DNA of 64,000 nucleotides from Chamaelirium japonicum (taxonomy: Eukaryota > Streptophyta > Magnoliopsida > Liliales > Melanthiaceae), in contig OX393549.1 in the NCBI GenBank assembly GCA_947650365.1, positions 31,233,126 to 31,297,125 of the forward strand, written 5' to 3'. The translations under genes were made by a program, and so were the position numbers. Every line of letters starts with the position of its first letter. Positions within the stretch are counted from its first letter, which is position 1. The notes beneath the pieces were generated by a model, which was not told the DNA's origin, did no database searches, and saw nothing but the letters and a program-made list of their open reading frames with translations. Of this stretch, positions 1 to 11,000 are shown in pieces.

Positions 1-746
1 CAATTTCTTCAACTGATGCTGTTAGAATTATATGCAATTTTGGGCCACTTCTCGGTCTCTAATGGGAGGGATTCTATTCGTTCGCGTTGGGACCGAGGGG
101 GTAACTTCTCCATTCGCTCGTTCTACAGGTTCATTAACAATGGGGGTCTTGTTTGTCCAGTGGCGAGCTGTTTGTGAAAGGTGAGAGCTCCGTTGAAGAT
201 TCACATCTTTATGTGGATAGCGCTGAAGGACCGCATTTTGACGAGGGTCAATCTTCAACGACGCAGACACCCGGGTATCCCGGATTTGTCTTGTCCTTGT
301 TGTAACTTGAGCTCGAGAGAAACCGTCTCTCATCTGTTACTTCGTTGTTCACTAGCGAGGGAGGTGTGGAGGTGTGTCCGTGCAGCGATGGGTGTGCGAG
401 GGCGACCACCACAATCTCTGCTGGTGTTGTGGATCTCTTAGCGCAGGAGCCATGTTCAACGGAGTCAAAGAGATGAGTGGAATGTTCTCGTGCTTGCAGT
501 GGTTTGGCATGTATTGAGAGCGTAATGCTAGAGTCTTCTCCAACAAATGCCGCTCAGTTGATGAAGTTATTGAATGTATTCGATGTTCTGTGGTCGAGTG
601 GAGCGTGGGCATGGCCACGAACATCTCGGGTTGCCTTCTTATAGTATGTAATTGCCTCTGACTCTTTCCTTCTTGTAGTTCTTAATAAACCAGTTGGGGT
701 CCATGCCTAACCCTCCTCACCTCGAGGGTTCTAAAAAAAAAAAACC
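1..746 (+). mobile_element. 3' end of a LINE (non-LTR retrotransposon), zf-RVT domain and poly(A) tail
   Basis: Positions 181-441 encode the zinc-binding domain that ends plant LINE reverse transcriptases: a VRAPLKIHIFMWIALKDRIL block is followed by a C-P-C-C pair and a later HLLLRC segment, as in the zf-RVT family. Reading upstream of 181 is disturbed, and the ORF stops at 441 before the usual C-terminal residues, so this is a decayed copy. The 3' region (442-727) is non-coding and ends in an A-rich run at about 735-744, the expected LINE tail. The 5' part lies outside the window. It is a different copy from the LINE that begins near 2.1 kb, which has its own separate 3' end. Confidence 0.8.
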
Positions 747-789
747 TTAGAAAAGAACAAATTCCTTTCATTGATATTTGTTTATGATT

Positions 790-1345
790 TTTATTTTAAA
801 ATCGAGTTAGGGCAGGCAATGGAGTCCGAAAACCCGATCTGCACCGAACCAACCTAAAAGTTTGGGTATGATCATAAATGTTTGTACCCAAACAAGATTT
901 GGGTAGGGTATGGATATAAAAACCGTACCTAGTCATTTTTTGGGTACTGGCATGGGTACCTAAATATCCAACTAGATTTCTCAATATACGTAATGCACTA
1001 TAGTCTTAAATATGATATAAAAACCCAAACAAGATTCGAGTAAGATACCTAAATATCCATACTCGAACCCAATATATTGAGCAAACTACTCAAACCCAAT
1101 ATATTTAAGAATTAAAACTAAAGTGCATTATGTATATTGAGCAACCGAGTATCTTGATTGGGTACATATCTTACTCGAATCTTGTTCGGGTATGCTGATT
1201 AATTTTTGTACCCAAACAAGATTTGAGTAAGATATGATATAAAAACCATAACTGATCAATTTTCAAGTACAGGCATGGGTACATAAATATCCATACTCGA
1301 TACCCGGTTGCTCAGTATACATAATGCACTATAGTCATATATAGA
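790..1345. repeat. AT-rich region with long direct and inverted repeats
   Basis: A block of about 115 bp at 885-997 recurs at about 1211-1330 with moderate divergence. Both contain ACCCAAACAAGATTTG, a GGCATGGGTAC core and a shared end near AATGCACTATAG. The same end motif occurs inverted at about 1119-1150. No coding sense was found. The arrangement could be a decayed MITE or foldback element. From 1346 to 1710 I see only AT-rich sequence with no supported feature. Confidence 0.5.
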
Positions 1346-1710
1346 TTGGGTTCAATTTAAAGAATTATGCATATATCAAATATTGCGTGGTTACAAATGT
1401 GCACATGTTTTGAACATTGTATGGGGAGAATTGTGTTCCTCAAAATTCCATCCATATATAAAGTCAAATCTTAAGAAAAACATTAGAAACATATAAGGTA
1501 AAAAAAATGCAAAACCATCATAATACATCCCGAAAGGGTAGAGAGATGAAAGCAAGAGAGGAGGAAATAGATTTATAGATGCATTTAATTACATGTGGGC
1601 AAAGCAAGATGTCACTTCCTCATTTATAAAGCCTATGTGAAGAATTAGAAAGATGATCGACTTCTGAGATTTCAAAACAACATTCATCTTAACCGTTAAT
1701 AAGTAGGTTT

Positions 1711-1917
1711 AACAGCCCACCAAGGGATAGGAAAAATGGCAAAGCAAGTGATGCTTTGGTGAGGAGGTTGTGGGTTCAACTCCTTCTCCCCTCGATTCAC
1801 CCAGGAGTGAAGTGGGAATTACCGAGTGGGTCGGGCTTCACTCTTAGAGATTAGTCTGAGCCTAAAGTGGGCCATTGTCTGATATATTTTGGGACACCCA
1901 TCGATCTCAAAAAAAGA
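1711..1917 (+). mobile_element. tRNA-derived SINE, older copy
   Basis: This copy matches the reverse complement of the SINE at 40438-40643 over nearly its whole length. It starts near AGCCCACCAAGGGAT and ends in an A-rich tail (AAAAAAAGAAAAA). A pol III B-box-like sequence (GGTTCAACTCC) lies at about 1772-1782, preceded by an A-box-like segment around 1738-1750. The target-site duplication is not clear, consistent with greater age. Confidence 0.75.
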
Positions 1918-2111
1918 AAAATCAATATAAATCATCATGCGCACCATAATTAGACTTATTAGTTATTTTTCCTCATGATCATTATCCATGTATTAGCCTC
2001 GAGTGTCATTTAATAATTTTGAAATGGTCAATATTTATTGATTTTGAAATGTCATGAAACTCAATAGCCACCGAACATTAATCATTAAGATGTTTTTTTT
2101 TCTTATGTAGA

Positions 2112-2269
2112 TATTTAAAGAGAAGAGAAGGGGGAGTTAATATCTATCAACGCTAGAGAATTCAAATCTTTTAGGCCTATATCCCTCTACAACTGTCTGA
2201 ATAAAATCATCTCTAAAATCCTAGCAGATAGGTTTCAAATGCTGATGGGGCAGTTAATTTCTTTCAACC
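2112..2269 (+). mobile_element. LINE reverse transcriptase, segment 1 (upstream of element A)
   Basis: The plus strand reads through FRPISLYNCLNKIISKILA, the conserved segment that precedes the NQSAF motif in plant LINE reverse transcriptases. The reading stops at 2269, the last base of the CAACC duplicated by insertion of element A. It resumes in frame at 41352-41360 with the NQSAF motif. This LINE is therefore the oldest visible layer of the nest. It appears 5'-truncated near 2.1 kb. Its further segments are 41352-41943, 42999-43404 and 43735-44184. Confidence 0.85.
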
Positions 2270-3994
2270 TGTAGTCGCAGAAAAAGATACAGGTCGTCTT
2301 TATTGCGAACACGCGAGATTACAGAGTGCCGGGACCCGGGGGCTCAGGTGTGACAAGTCCGGGTGCGATGAATATTGATCAGGAGATTGTGGGAGAGATC
2401 CTCTGGAGGGTCCCTTTGATCCGCGTCTCCACGTGGTATTCGTGCGAGAGCTCTGAAGGGGTTGCCCAGGACAGAGGTCTTTACAGGGTGAGGGTTTTTT
2501 GAGAGGCTAAGGAGTATCCGTCATTTCTTTGGTCCCTTACGTGCTTCGTGCTTTCTCGGCTAGGGGGTTTTCGGCTTTGTTCCTCAGTCTTCATGTCTTC
2601 CTCGCTCCTTGCTTGACCTCGGCGTCCTTGATCGTCGGTTCGTGGCGTCGATCGTGCTTTTGGCGTCGGCTTTGGCTTTGGCTTTCAGCTTTAGCTTGGC
2701 TTGGGCGTGGCTCTGGCTTTTGCTTTGCTTTGGCGCTTGCGCTTGGACGTAGACGGGGGGGGGGAGACTAGTGGTGCTTTCATTATTCCGGACTTCGCGT
2801 CGTATCGGCTAGAACGTGCGGTGCTTTTGCTCATGACCGGCGTAGTCGCTTGGCTTTGGCACTTGCGTTGCTTTGGCGCGGGCTTTACCGGGGCCTTTGC
2901 TTTGGCTTCTTGCGTGGGCTTTTGCTTCGGCGTCGACTCGATCTTCTTCTCGAACGATAGTGACAACGTCTTCAATGCTTCTGGCTTCCTCAACGGTTTA
3001 GGTGTGGGCTAGACTTTGCTTCTTCTCCGGGCTTCTTTGGCATGATCGGAGTCGAAGGGTACCTTTGAAGATGGCGGGGGTAGCACCAATCTTCGTGCGA
3101 CGGTTGTAGCGTCGGCTTTGCTTTGAAGACGACGGGTGTAGCGATGCTTCAGGTGTTACTCTCCAAGCTTTCTTCTTCGTGGATTGAGCGGACGTTTGTC
3201 GAAGGCGACGGGGTGATGACGCTTCGGTCTTCTTCTTTGGGCTTTTGGGCTTGATCGGAGTCAAAGGCTTATTGGAGACGACGAGGTGGTGCCACTCCGA
3301 TCTTCTTCTCCGGCCATTGCTTCTGGCGTCTTCGAGTTGAAGGGTTCTTCTTCTCTGAACTTTCTTCTTTGTGCACGGAGTCGAAGGCTTGATCTTCTTA
3401 TGCAAGGGTCTTCACGTTGATGAGGGCTTTCAATGGACTAAGCCGGTCCTTAAGGGATAGGCTTGCCCATGCCTCGTGAAGCCTTGGGTCGATGAAGAGC
3501 GCGTCTCCTCTTCTGCAGAGCTTCCTCGCTTTGTCTTCAGCTTGCCACCTTTTCGACCTGGCGACGGTTGTGGCGTCGGCTTCTTCCCCGGGCGTATTTG
3601 GCATAATCGGAGTTGAAGGCTTTGTTGAAGATGACGGGTGTAGCACCGCTTCCCTTCTTCTCCGGGCTTTTGGGCTTGATCGGAGTCGAAGGCTTGTTGG
3701 AGACGACGGGGTAGTGCCGCTCCGATCTTCTTTTTCGGCCTTTGCTTTTGGCGTCTTCGGAGTCGAAGAGTTCTTCTTCTCCGAGCTTTTTTCTTCGTGC
3801 ACGGAGTCGAAGGGATGATCTTCTTGTGCAAGGGTCTTCACGTTGATAAGGAATTTCAATGGACTAAGCCGGTCCCAAAGGGATAGGCTTGCCCGTGCCT
3901 CGTGAAACCTTGGGTCGATGAAGGGTGCGTCTCCTCCCTTGTAGAGCTTCTTCGCTTCTTGCCATCCAACCCTTGAGCCTTCCCCCCTCCCCCT

Positions 3995-4003
3995 CTATTT
4001 ATA
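3995..4003 (-). promoter_or_regulatory. TATA box of element A 3' LTR
   Basis: The minus strand reads TATAAATAG in a C/G-rich setting, a strong plant TATA box. The matching box of the 5' LTR copy is at 40650-40658, directly beside the SINE insertion. Confidence 0.65.
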
Positions 4004-4303
4004 GGTGAAGGGGGGAGGGGAAAGATATAGGAAGTTTATTTGAATTCCTTTAATATCTCTCTCATAACTACCCAAGATTTATTCATCCATTGATGAGGGG
4101 AATAAGTCTTTATTCGCTTTCCTTTTCTGGCGGAGTAGTTATGGCTCAATCTTCTTTGAATTTATTTTGAATCTTGCACATAAAGTTGATGGCGACCCGG
4201 CTTCGTTTCTTGTCCGTCGGATCGAGGGATCAACGCAGATCCACACTTACGTAGACGTCATACGCAACCTCCCCCCGCGCATGGCGCTATTTGTTTCCTT
4301 TTT

Positions 4304-4474
4304 GGTCTTTTCTTTCCTTTTCTTTTCTTTCTTTTCTTTCCTTTTCTTTCTTTCTTTTTTTTTTCCTTTTCTTTTCTTTCCTTTTCTTTCTTTCTTTTTT
4401 TTCCTTTTCTTTTCTTTCCTTTTCTTTCTTTCTTTTCTTTCCTTTTCTTTCCATTTCTTTTCTTTTCTTTTCCT
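4304..4474. repeat. Polypyrimidine (TTTCTTTCC)n tract in element A LTR
   Basis: About 170 bp of almost pure T/C on the plus strand, built from TTTCTTTTC and TTTCTTTCC units. The matching tract of the other LTR (about 40960-41060) is some 75 bp shorter, which accounts for most of the length difference between the two LTRs. Confidence 0.85.
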
Positions 4475-4767
4475 TGCATGGTCGGCCACCCCATGAGGGG
4501 TTCGGATCTCTAGTAGGGGCCGGGTGGGCCCCACTTGAGGATGGGCCCACCCGACCCCTTGTTGGGCGCGAGTCGGGTGGGTCCGAGTGCGCGTCTAGTT
4601 TGCCTCCGCAATGGTACATGCAAGTCGGGTCCGGGTCGGAGAGTGTGTCGGGTTCACCTCCAACTTGGTGCATGCGAGTCGGGTTCGGGTTGGAGTGTGT
4701 GTCGGGTTTGCCTCCGAATTGGCACATGCGAGTCAGGTCTGGGTTAGACACAATTTGTGTGTCTACA

Positions 4768-4783
4768 AATGCCCCCTCAAGGA
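4768..4783 (-). other. Polypurine tract of element A
   Basis: Directly inside the 3' LTR the minus strand reads TGAGGGGGCATT and then the LTR start TGTAGACAC. This is the expected plus-strand priming site and sets the minus orientation. Confidence 0.7.
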
Positions 4784-6403
4784 TGAGTGCGCCGGCGGAA
4801 ACGCGGAGTACTTGTGTATGTAGGAAACGCGGAGCACTTGTCCTTGATTCCTTTCTTGGATGGGCTTGGTGGCTTATTTAAGGGCCCCTACCCTCTTCAT
4901 TCAACACCTTGCTGCGAAGGCTATACTGGCTTTTGGAGACCGCCGTCGGAAGAGTGCTGCCTGGGGTTGCACGTGACTTGCTCTGTCTTCCTGGTGTCGC
5001 CTCTTTCGTCGACGGCGGCGACGATGACCGCGGCGAGGACAGAGGAGCGCGACTGAGGTGTTATTCGCCTTCGCCGCCTTCTTCTTCCTCTTCCTTCTTC
5101 TTCTTCTTCTTCTTTTTTTTTTCTTTTTTCTTTTTTCTTTTTCTTTTTCTTTCTTTCTTTCTTCTCTTTTTCTTTCTTCTTCTTCCTCTGGTTCTGTTTT
5201 GCGGAGGCAGCAGCGGTAGTGGTGGCTGGTGCTGTGGTGGGTGCAGGGAGGCCGGGGCATGGGTGGCGCGGAGGTCGGAGCGGCACACAGGTGGCTGCAT
5301 GCGTGGAAGGGCCCGGGCACAGGCTGCAATGGTCGGGCGAGGGCGGCGGTGGCCGGGGCGGCGTGCGACGCAGGCGCAGCGGGCGGTGGTGGCCGGGATA
5401 CGAGGTATGACTGCAGCACGGGGCACGGGGGCCGGGCGGCACGCGACTGCAGCGGTGGTAGGGCGCAGGCGATGGTCGGCGGCCAGGTGCAGGCTCCGAC
5501 CGGGTCAGCGAGTAGCGCGGGGGCCATGCGGTGCGGGCGTAGCGGTGCCGGCTTGGTCGGCCCGGCCCTGACTTGATCGGAGAAGAAGAGGGGGGCCGCG
5601 GGGCGGCGTCGGAGGCTCGGGCGGCGAATCGGGCAGCTCCCCGATCGGGTAGGAGAAGAAGGGGGGCTGTGAGCCCCCCCTTTTCTTTGGATCGCAGGAG
5701 AGAGAAGGGGCTGTGGGCCCCGGGTTTTTTTTTTTCCTTTTTTTTTTTTTTGTCGGTCGGGTTTGGAGAATAGCAACAGCAGCAGCAGCAGTGCATGGCG
5801 CGCGGGTTGTGGCGCGATGCGGCGGCGTCCGGCATGGGCGCAGGGTGCGATGCAGGCATGGGCCACGGCCGGAGTGCAGCAGCGGCGTATGGCGCGGGCG
5901 CGGGGCGCAGACGGCCTGTGGTGCGTACGCGAGGGCTTCGTGCGAGCCGGCAAAGGAAGTAGGGTGCGGTGCAGGCAGCTGCGGCTCCGAGTCGGGCGGT
6001 CTGGATTGGGTCAAAGATGGGACACGGTGGCAACAACGGCGTCTCTGGCTTGGTCGGGCTCCGAGTCGGATAGCCTCCGACTGAATCAGAGAAGAAGGGG
6101 GGGCTGTGGGCCCCCTCCTCCCCTTTTGGCTTGTGATGAGCGGCTCCGCCCCCCATGCGTGGGTTCGAATCAGTGATGGATGGTTGTATCCCTTGCTTTT
6201 TTTTTTTTTTTGCCGCACAACAGTAGTGGATGGGCGCACAGAGCGGCACCGGTGCAGCATACACGGGCCGAGCTAGCTGGCGCGCACGGCGTAAGTGGAC
6301 GGTGGTGTTAGCTGCGAGCGGAGGCCGGGTGCGGGGTCGAATATGAGAGCTGTGGGCCCCTCTTTTCTTCTTCTCCCTCCCTTTTTTTTACCAGACTTAA
6401 CTT
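4784..6403. other. GC-rich, low-complexity internal DNA of element A
   Basis: This stretch holds no supported gene. It has a pyrimidine-rich tract at about 5085-5190, GC-rich non-repetitive DNA with many spurious ORFs on both strands, and T-runs at about 5726-5750 and 6199-6213. A TATA-like plus-strand sequence (TTATTTAAGG, about 4874-4883) lies where an antisense unit would begin by analogy with element B. No convincing ORF follows it. Confidence 0.6.
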
Positions 6404-6690
6404 GCTTCCCCTTGTGTCTTTTCAGGATTCGAGCTTCGAAGATTTGGCTTTGCCGGGGTGGATAGCTGATGACTTCTCCTACGGGAGTGGCGCCTTTCGC
6501 TTCCCCTTGTGCCTTTTCAAGATTCGAGCTTCGAAGATTTGGCTTTGCTGGGGTGGATAACTGAGGACTTCTCCTACGGGAGTGGCACCTTCGCTTCCCC
6601 TTGTGTCTTTTCAGGATCCGATCTTCGAGGGTTAGGCCTTACCGGGGCGTATAGCTGAGGGCTTCTCCGGTGGGAGTAAGTACCTTCGCT
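6404..6690. repeat. Three tandem copies of a ~95-bp unit
   Basis: The unit starts GCTTCCCCTTGTG at about 6404, 6499 and 6593, with a fourth partial start at about 6688, so the period is 94-95 bp. Each copy contains TTCGAAGATTTGGC-like and ACTTCTCCTACGGGAG-like blocks. The third copy is more diverged. Confidence 0.85.
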
Positions 6691-6699
6691 TCCCCCTTA

Positions 6700-8084
6700 C
6701 TTGAGTGTTTCGCCATCGTACTTCGATAAGAGAAGACCTTCTGTCGATGCTCCGGATCCTTATCTATGAGCGCATCACAGAGGATGGATTCGCCGATGCG
6801 AGTTGCAGGATACCGAAGCTGAGCGAGAAAGTTTACATTGACGAGACGGTTTCCATGAAGCTCCTTCGCCTAAGCTTGAGCCTGCCTTTTCACCACTGTG
6901 CTGAAGACTTTGTGCCCACACCGGTAGTGACTTCGAAGATCTGCTCCCTCTTAACCTAGTGGTGTCGACTCCTGGCCTCGGGGGACGTTTAGTACCTCTG
7001 CGGCTTTGAGACGAAGGATTCTTTGGCGGCTTGAAGGTGGAGGATTCTTCGACAGCTTGGAGACGAAGGCTTGCTTGGCGGCTTGGAGACAAAGGATTTT
7101 TCGACGGCTCGCGGAGACGAAAGCTTCTTCAGTGGAGTGTTGTCGTCTTCTTGGTGCAGGAGCGTGATGACAATGGCACGACGAGAGGACAAGACAAAGC
7201 CGAGTGTGGTGACGATCGCTTGGTGCGAGGCGGAGACTTCGGAGGCCAGGGAAGGTGGCTCCTTCGTCCCCTTTTTTTTTTGACGTTGCGAAGGACGCGG
7301 TTGTCGCCAATGTATTCGCCTATCTTTGGGTTACTGCATTTGACTTCAGTAGCAGTTCCAATCCTTCAAGTCTTTGACTTTGAGGGACTGGCGACGTTCG
7401 GATGGGCCCGAGCTTTTGCACGAGCCTGGCGGATTTCAAAGCGGACGACACTTTGTTTGCAGAGTAGACGCACACCTTCTTGGAGGGTGGCGAGCTTCGT
7501 TGCTTGCGACGGTCTTCGCTGGAGGATGCTTCCCTGGGCTTAGCTGTGATTGAGTGAGAGAGACATCGGTTGGAGGGGTTTCACACTCTTGCTACGGCAA
7601 ACTTGGTTCGGATGCAGAAGAAGGTGGAGGTCGCTCGTGCGTCGATTCAGAAGTCGGAGTCCCATTTGGGGGATGCTCAAGTAACCGAGAAGACGTCTGG
7701 AGCAGAGTTTGCAAAACAGCGAGAAGGGCTGACGAAGTACCGGAAGCTGGTGGAGTGATCGAGAAGGCTTTCGTAGTGAACCTTGCGAAGCAGCATACAT
7801 AGCTGGCGATGCGTCGGAAGTTGACGGCTTTTCTACCTCCGGAGTTGCAGCGTGTGTAATCTGCAGAAGGCGAGCTACTTCGACGCCTTAAGGACTTCGA
7901 CTTGCTACTCGTGCGTCGCTTTAGAAGCTGGAGTTCCATTTGGGGAAAGCTCAAGTGATCGAGAAGACGTCTGGAGCAAGCTTGCAAAGCGGCGTGAAGA
8001 GCTGACGAAGTGCCGGAAGCTGGTGGAGTGATCGAGAAGGCTTCCAAAGCGATCCTTGCGAAGCAGTGTGCATAGCTAGCGACG
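6700..8084 (+). pseudogene. Degenerate plus-strand coding-like region of element A with tandem duplication
   Basis: Short plus-strand frames at 6705-6959 and 7570-7758 have non-random composition. The second reads as a K/E/A-rich, possible coiled coil. A block of about 275 bp beginning near 7655 repeats from about 7931: both copies carry ATTTGGGG, GATCGAGAAGACGTCTGG-like and CGGAAGCTGGTGGAGTGATC segments. The second copy is cut by solo LTR D and continues at 12176-12320. By position and strand this could be a decayed version of the antisense ORF of element B. I cannot show homology by eye. Confidence 0.35.
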
Positions 8085-11000
8085 TGTCACGCCCCAGAAA
8101 TCTGAAGACCGATCCCTGGGGTGTGAAATGAGAAAAAGATGGGATTTTGGGTCTAGTCAATTGATTACACCAATTTGGGTTCTCACAGGGCTTCTTCTAC
8201 GCTCTCTAATATGAAAAACAAGGAGGAGGGAGAAACAAGAGGGGAATCTTTTAAATTTGATTTTTCGAAAAACATTTTTATTAAAAAAAGAAAGAAGAGA
8301 AATATCAATAGAGATAAGACATTATCTAATCAACTCGACCTTCAAAAGTCCTATCCTTTCAGTATGTGTGACATGTCGGTGCCACTACATACTGATAGGA
8401 GTCTATCTGAGGGAGCACGAGGCTCAAGCCTCCTACGGCTAGCCACGTAGTCTCATCCACTCCCTAACACTCAGGTGCACCAGTATAGGGTTCCTATCTA
8501 CAGGATTAATCAATTTAGTCATTTATATGCATTTATATTTTCATCATGATCTATCCTAGGCTTGGGGCCTTGAGGAGAGGCCTACCCAAAAGAATTCAGC
8601 TGGAACCATTGCAACTACAACTATAGAATGCTAACTAACTAATAAAAACTCATATTCCAATACAATTACAATGTCTGAAGAGAAAAAACTACAAGATTAA
8701 CGTACTAAGCAGAAAGGTAACACTGCAACTCTAACTCCGCCTCTGAACTCCTACTGCTACTCTTGAGCCTCCGGACCTGCAACTGAGCCAACTCGTGGGA
8801 AAGAGTAGCCCCCAATAGGAAATTGGGAGATTAGCCAAATTAATGGCTAGTGACATCCTAATAGTCTTTAATAATATAAGACAACTAATCTTAATAAATT
8901 AACATAAGATCTATCAGTTCTAGTAGGATCAATGTTTGCAGAATGAAACCTAAACCTATCAGTAGTCTATATTCACATGCAATTCCTACTGTCACTAGGT
9001 TATCTAGCATAAAGTCCATTCAATGTTCTACAGCATTAAAGAACAAATTAAGTAAGACGTTCATATAAAGTCACGAAGTCATCATGTAAACAGTCACACA
9101 ATTCTAAATTCATATATAGATAAAACACACACTATCAAAATATGAACCCCGGATATTTTGTTCATCCTGCCCCCGGTCGGGCATTACTATAGGGCCTTTT
9201 ATTTCGATGTAGAGGGCCAACTCTCTCGCCGTGCATCCACCAACACCATGCACTAGTCACCCAGATGATCATAAGGGGTTTCCCGTCTTTCACGGTGGAG
9301 CTCTACCGCCCAACTTGCTTTACTATGGGGACTTCAACTCCCCGGGACAGGGTTGCTAGGCCAACCCCTACTCGAGGGCACCTCCTATTGGCTTTACCAC
9401 AACCCTTGCCCGTGACCCCTAACCTACTTAACTTCGGCTGTACGCGCAAGGTGGTTCACGACCCTTGCGCGCACGGGGTCTCTACCCTCTAACCAAGTAG
9501 ATTAACAATAATTAACATAACACATGGCATTGAATGAACTAAACAGTGTTTAATCGTTTTCGATGGATTACCCCGGGATTCGCACCCACTCACACCCAGC
9601 ATCAAAATTAAATATCATAAAGCACTCTCGCCCAAAATCCCTTTACTAGGGTTACCATGCTCCTCTCAGGAGGTTGGGTCCCGATAAATCTTTAATTATT
9701 CAGTTTATTGATTAATTTAAGGGAATCCTAATTACGGTGTCCATACAATCAAAAGCAATCATTATTATTATTTTATTAATATTTTAAGCATGCGTCGCCG
9801 GACTCGCGACTCCGCATGCAAGGCGGGGTCCACTTGACCACATGCGACGATGCCCGGCGGGGCCCGCATGCAGTGTCATGGACACCTACCCTTAGTCATT
9901 CTCATTTCCCACTATTAAAGACCACACAAGGGTAGTAGATGTCACCTGGTTGTCGATCGCACACGACTCCGGCTTGCTAGTTGCTTCTGATCTGTCTCCG
10001 CTGGATCACCACGATCAAAGTCTGATAATAACCACAGCTCCGTATCACAACTCTATCGATTAAAATAAAAGAATCTACGACGAGGGTTCTATGCCAAGGA
10101 TAGTCGGGCACCCTCGATAGGGGACCAACATTAAGTCGACAGCACACAAATCCGTGCAATTGAAGAACTCGAACCTAAACAATACTAGGCCAATCAAGTA
10201 AATAGAAGCTAAACCTACTCATCGAATCGGGCTCGAAGAACCCTTTCCGATGGTTCCAATTTCGCTGGAGTCCGACTTTGGTCGAATGGTTTCGGGTCAA
10301 ACCACGTAGAACCGGTGAAACCGATCGCATGGTTGGTTCACTAGGTTAGAAGAGGTTCAAGGGTTATCTTCTAGATTTAAAAGGTAGGACTCAATGTTCT
10401 GAGCACGATGCCGCTGGTTTCGTCCGAATCCGAGTTCGGACGATGAAACGACGGTCAAACCACGATACCACGATAGGATCGGGTCCAAGGATAAAATAGG
10501 ATATTAAACAGTATAATTACTATGATAAACTATGGCCAACAGGTAGTATTTTCCGAGCTGGTCGAAATGGTGCTGGTTTCGTCCAATTCCGAGTTTGTAC
10601 GGAGAAATGGCAGTCGAACCAAAATCGACTGGTTCATGGGTCTGGTTCAGGTGAACCAGACCGGTTCACTGTTCTGGTCGGGTCGGGTCGGGTCTGCAGT
10701 GGAAAGTCGGGTCGGGTTCAGGGTTTAATAGGTCGGGTCTGGGTTAAGTTAAATAGCTTGGGAAATTACAAATCTACCCCCCCCCCCCATGATCATCTTC
10801 CCCACGAGTTCACGAGACATACCAGTGGCGGGCTGGTTCTTGCGTGCCGACGGCCGACGGGAAGGGCGGCCTGGAGCGCCGGTGAGCGTTCGGCCGGCCT
10901 CTCCCGCACCACCCCCACAGAGGAGGCACGGTGGGAGGCGGCCGGAGCGGCGTCGGAGCCCGAGAGCTCGACCGGAGGGGGGTTCGCATGGGGTTGGTCG

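Larger units (their letters stand above)
2270..4767 (-). repeat. 3' LTR of element A
   Basis: This 2498-bp LTR begins TG and ends CA. It matches 18634-19965 joined to 40041-41351 (without the SINE). It contains an internal tandem duplication with an offset of about 426 bp: the TTCACGTTGA motif occurs at 3411 and again at 3837, and the surrounding TCGGAGTC-rich blocks repeat too. It also holds a polypyrimidine tract. A TATA box on the minus strand lies at 3995-4003. The many ORFs crossing this LTR on both strands are compositional. Confidence 0.9.

Noticed and set aside
2998..3859. Minus-strand Lys/Arg/Ser-rich ORFs in the A LTR
   Set aside because: They lie across the 426-bp duplicated LTR blocks in shifting frames; no retroviral or cellular domain seen.
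4247..4751. Long Lys/Glu-rich and Phe/Ser-rich ORFs on both strands
   Set aside because: They are translations of the polypyrimidine tract in the A LTR; the sister LTR has a tract of another length.
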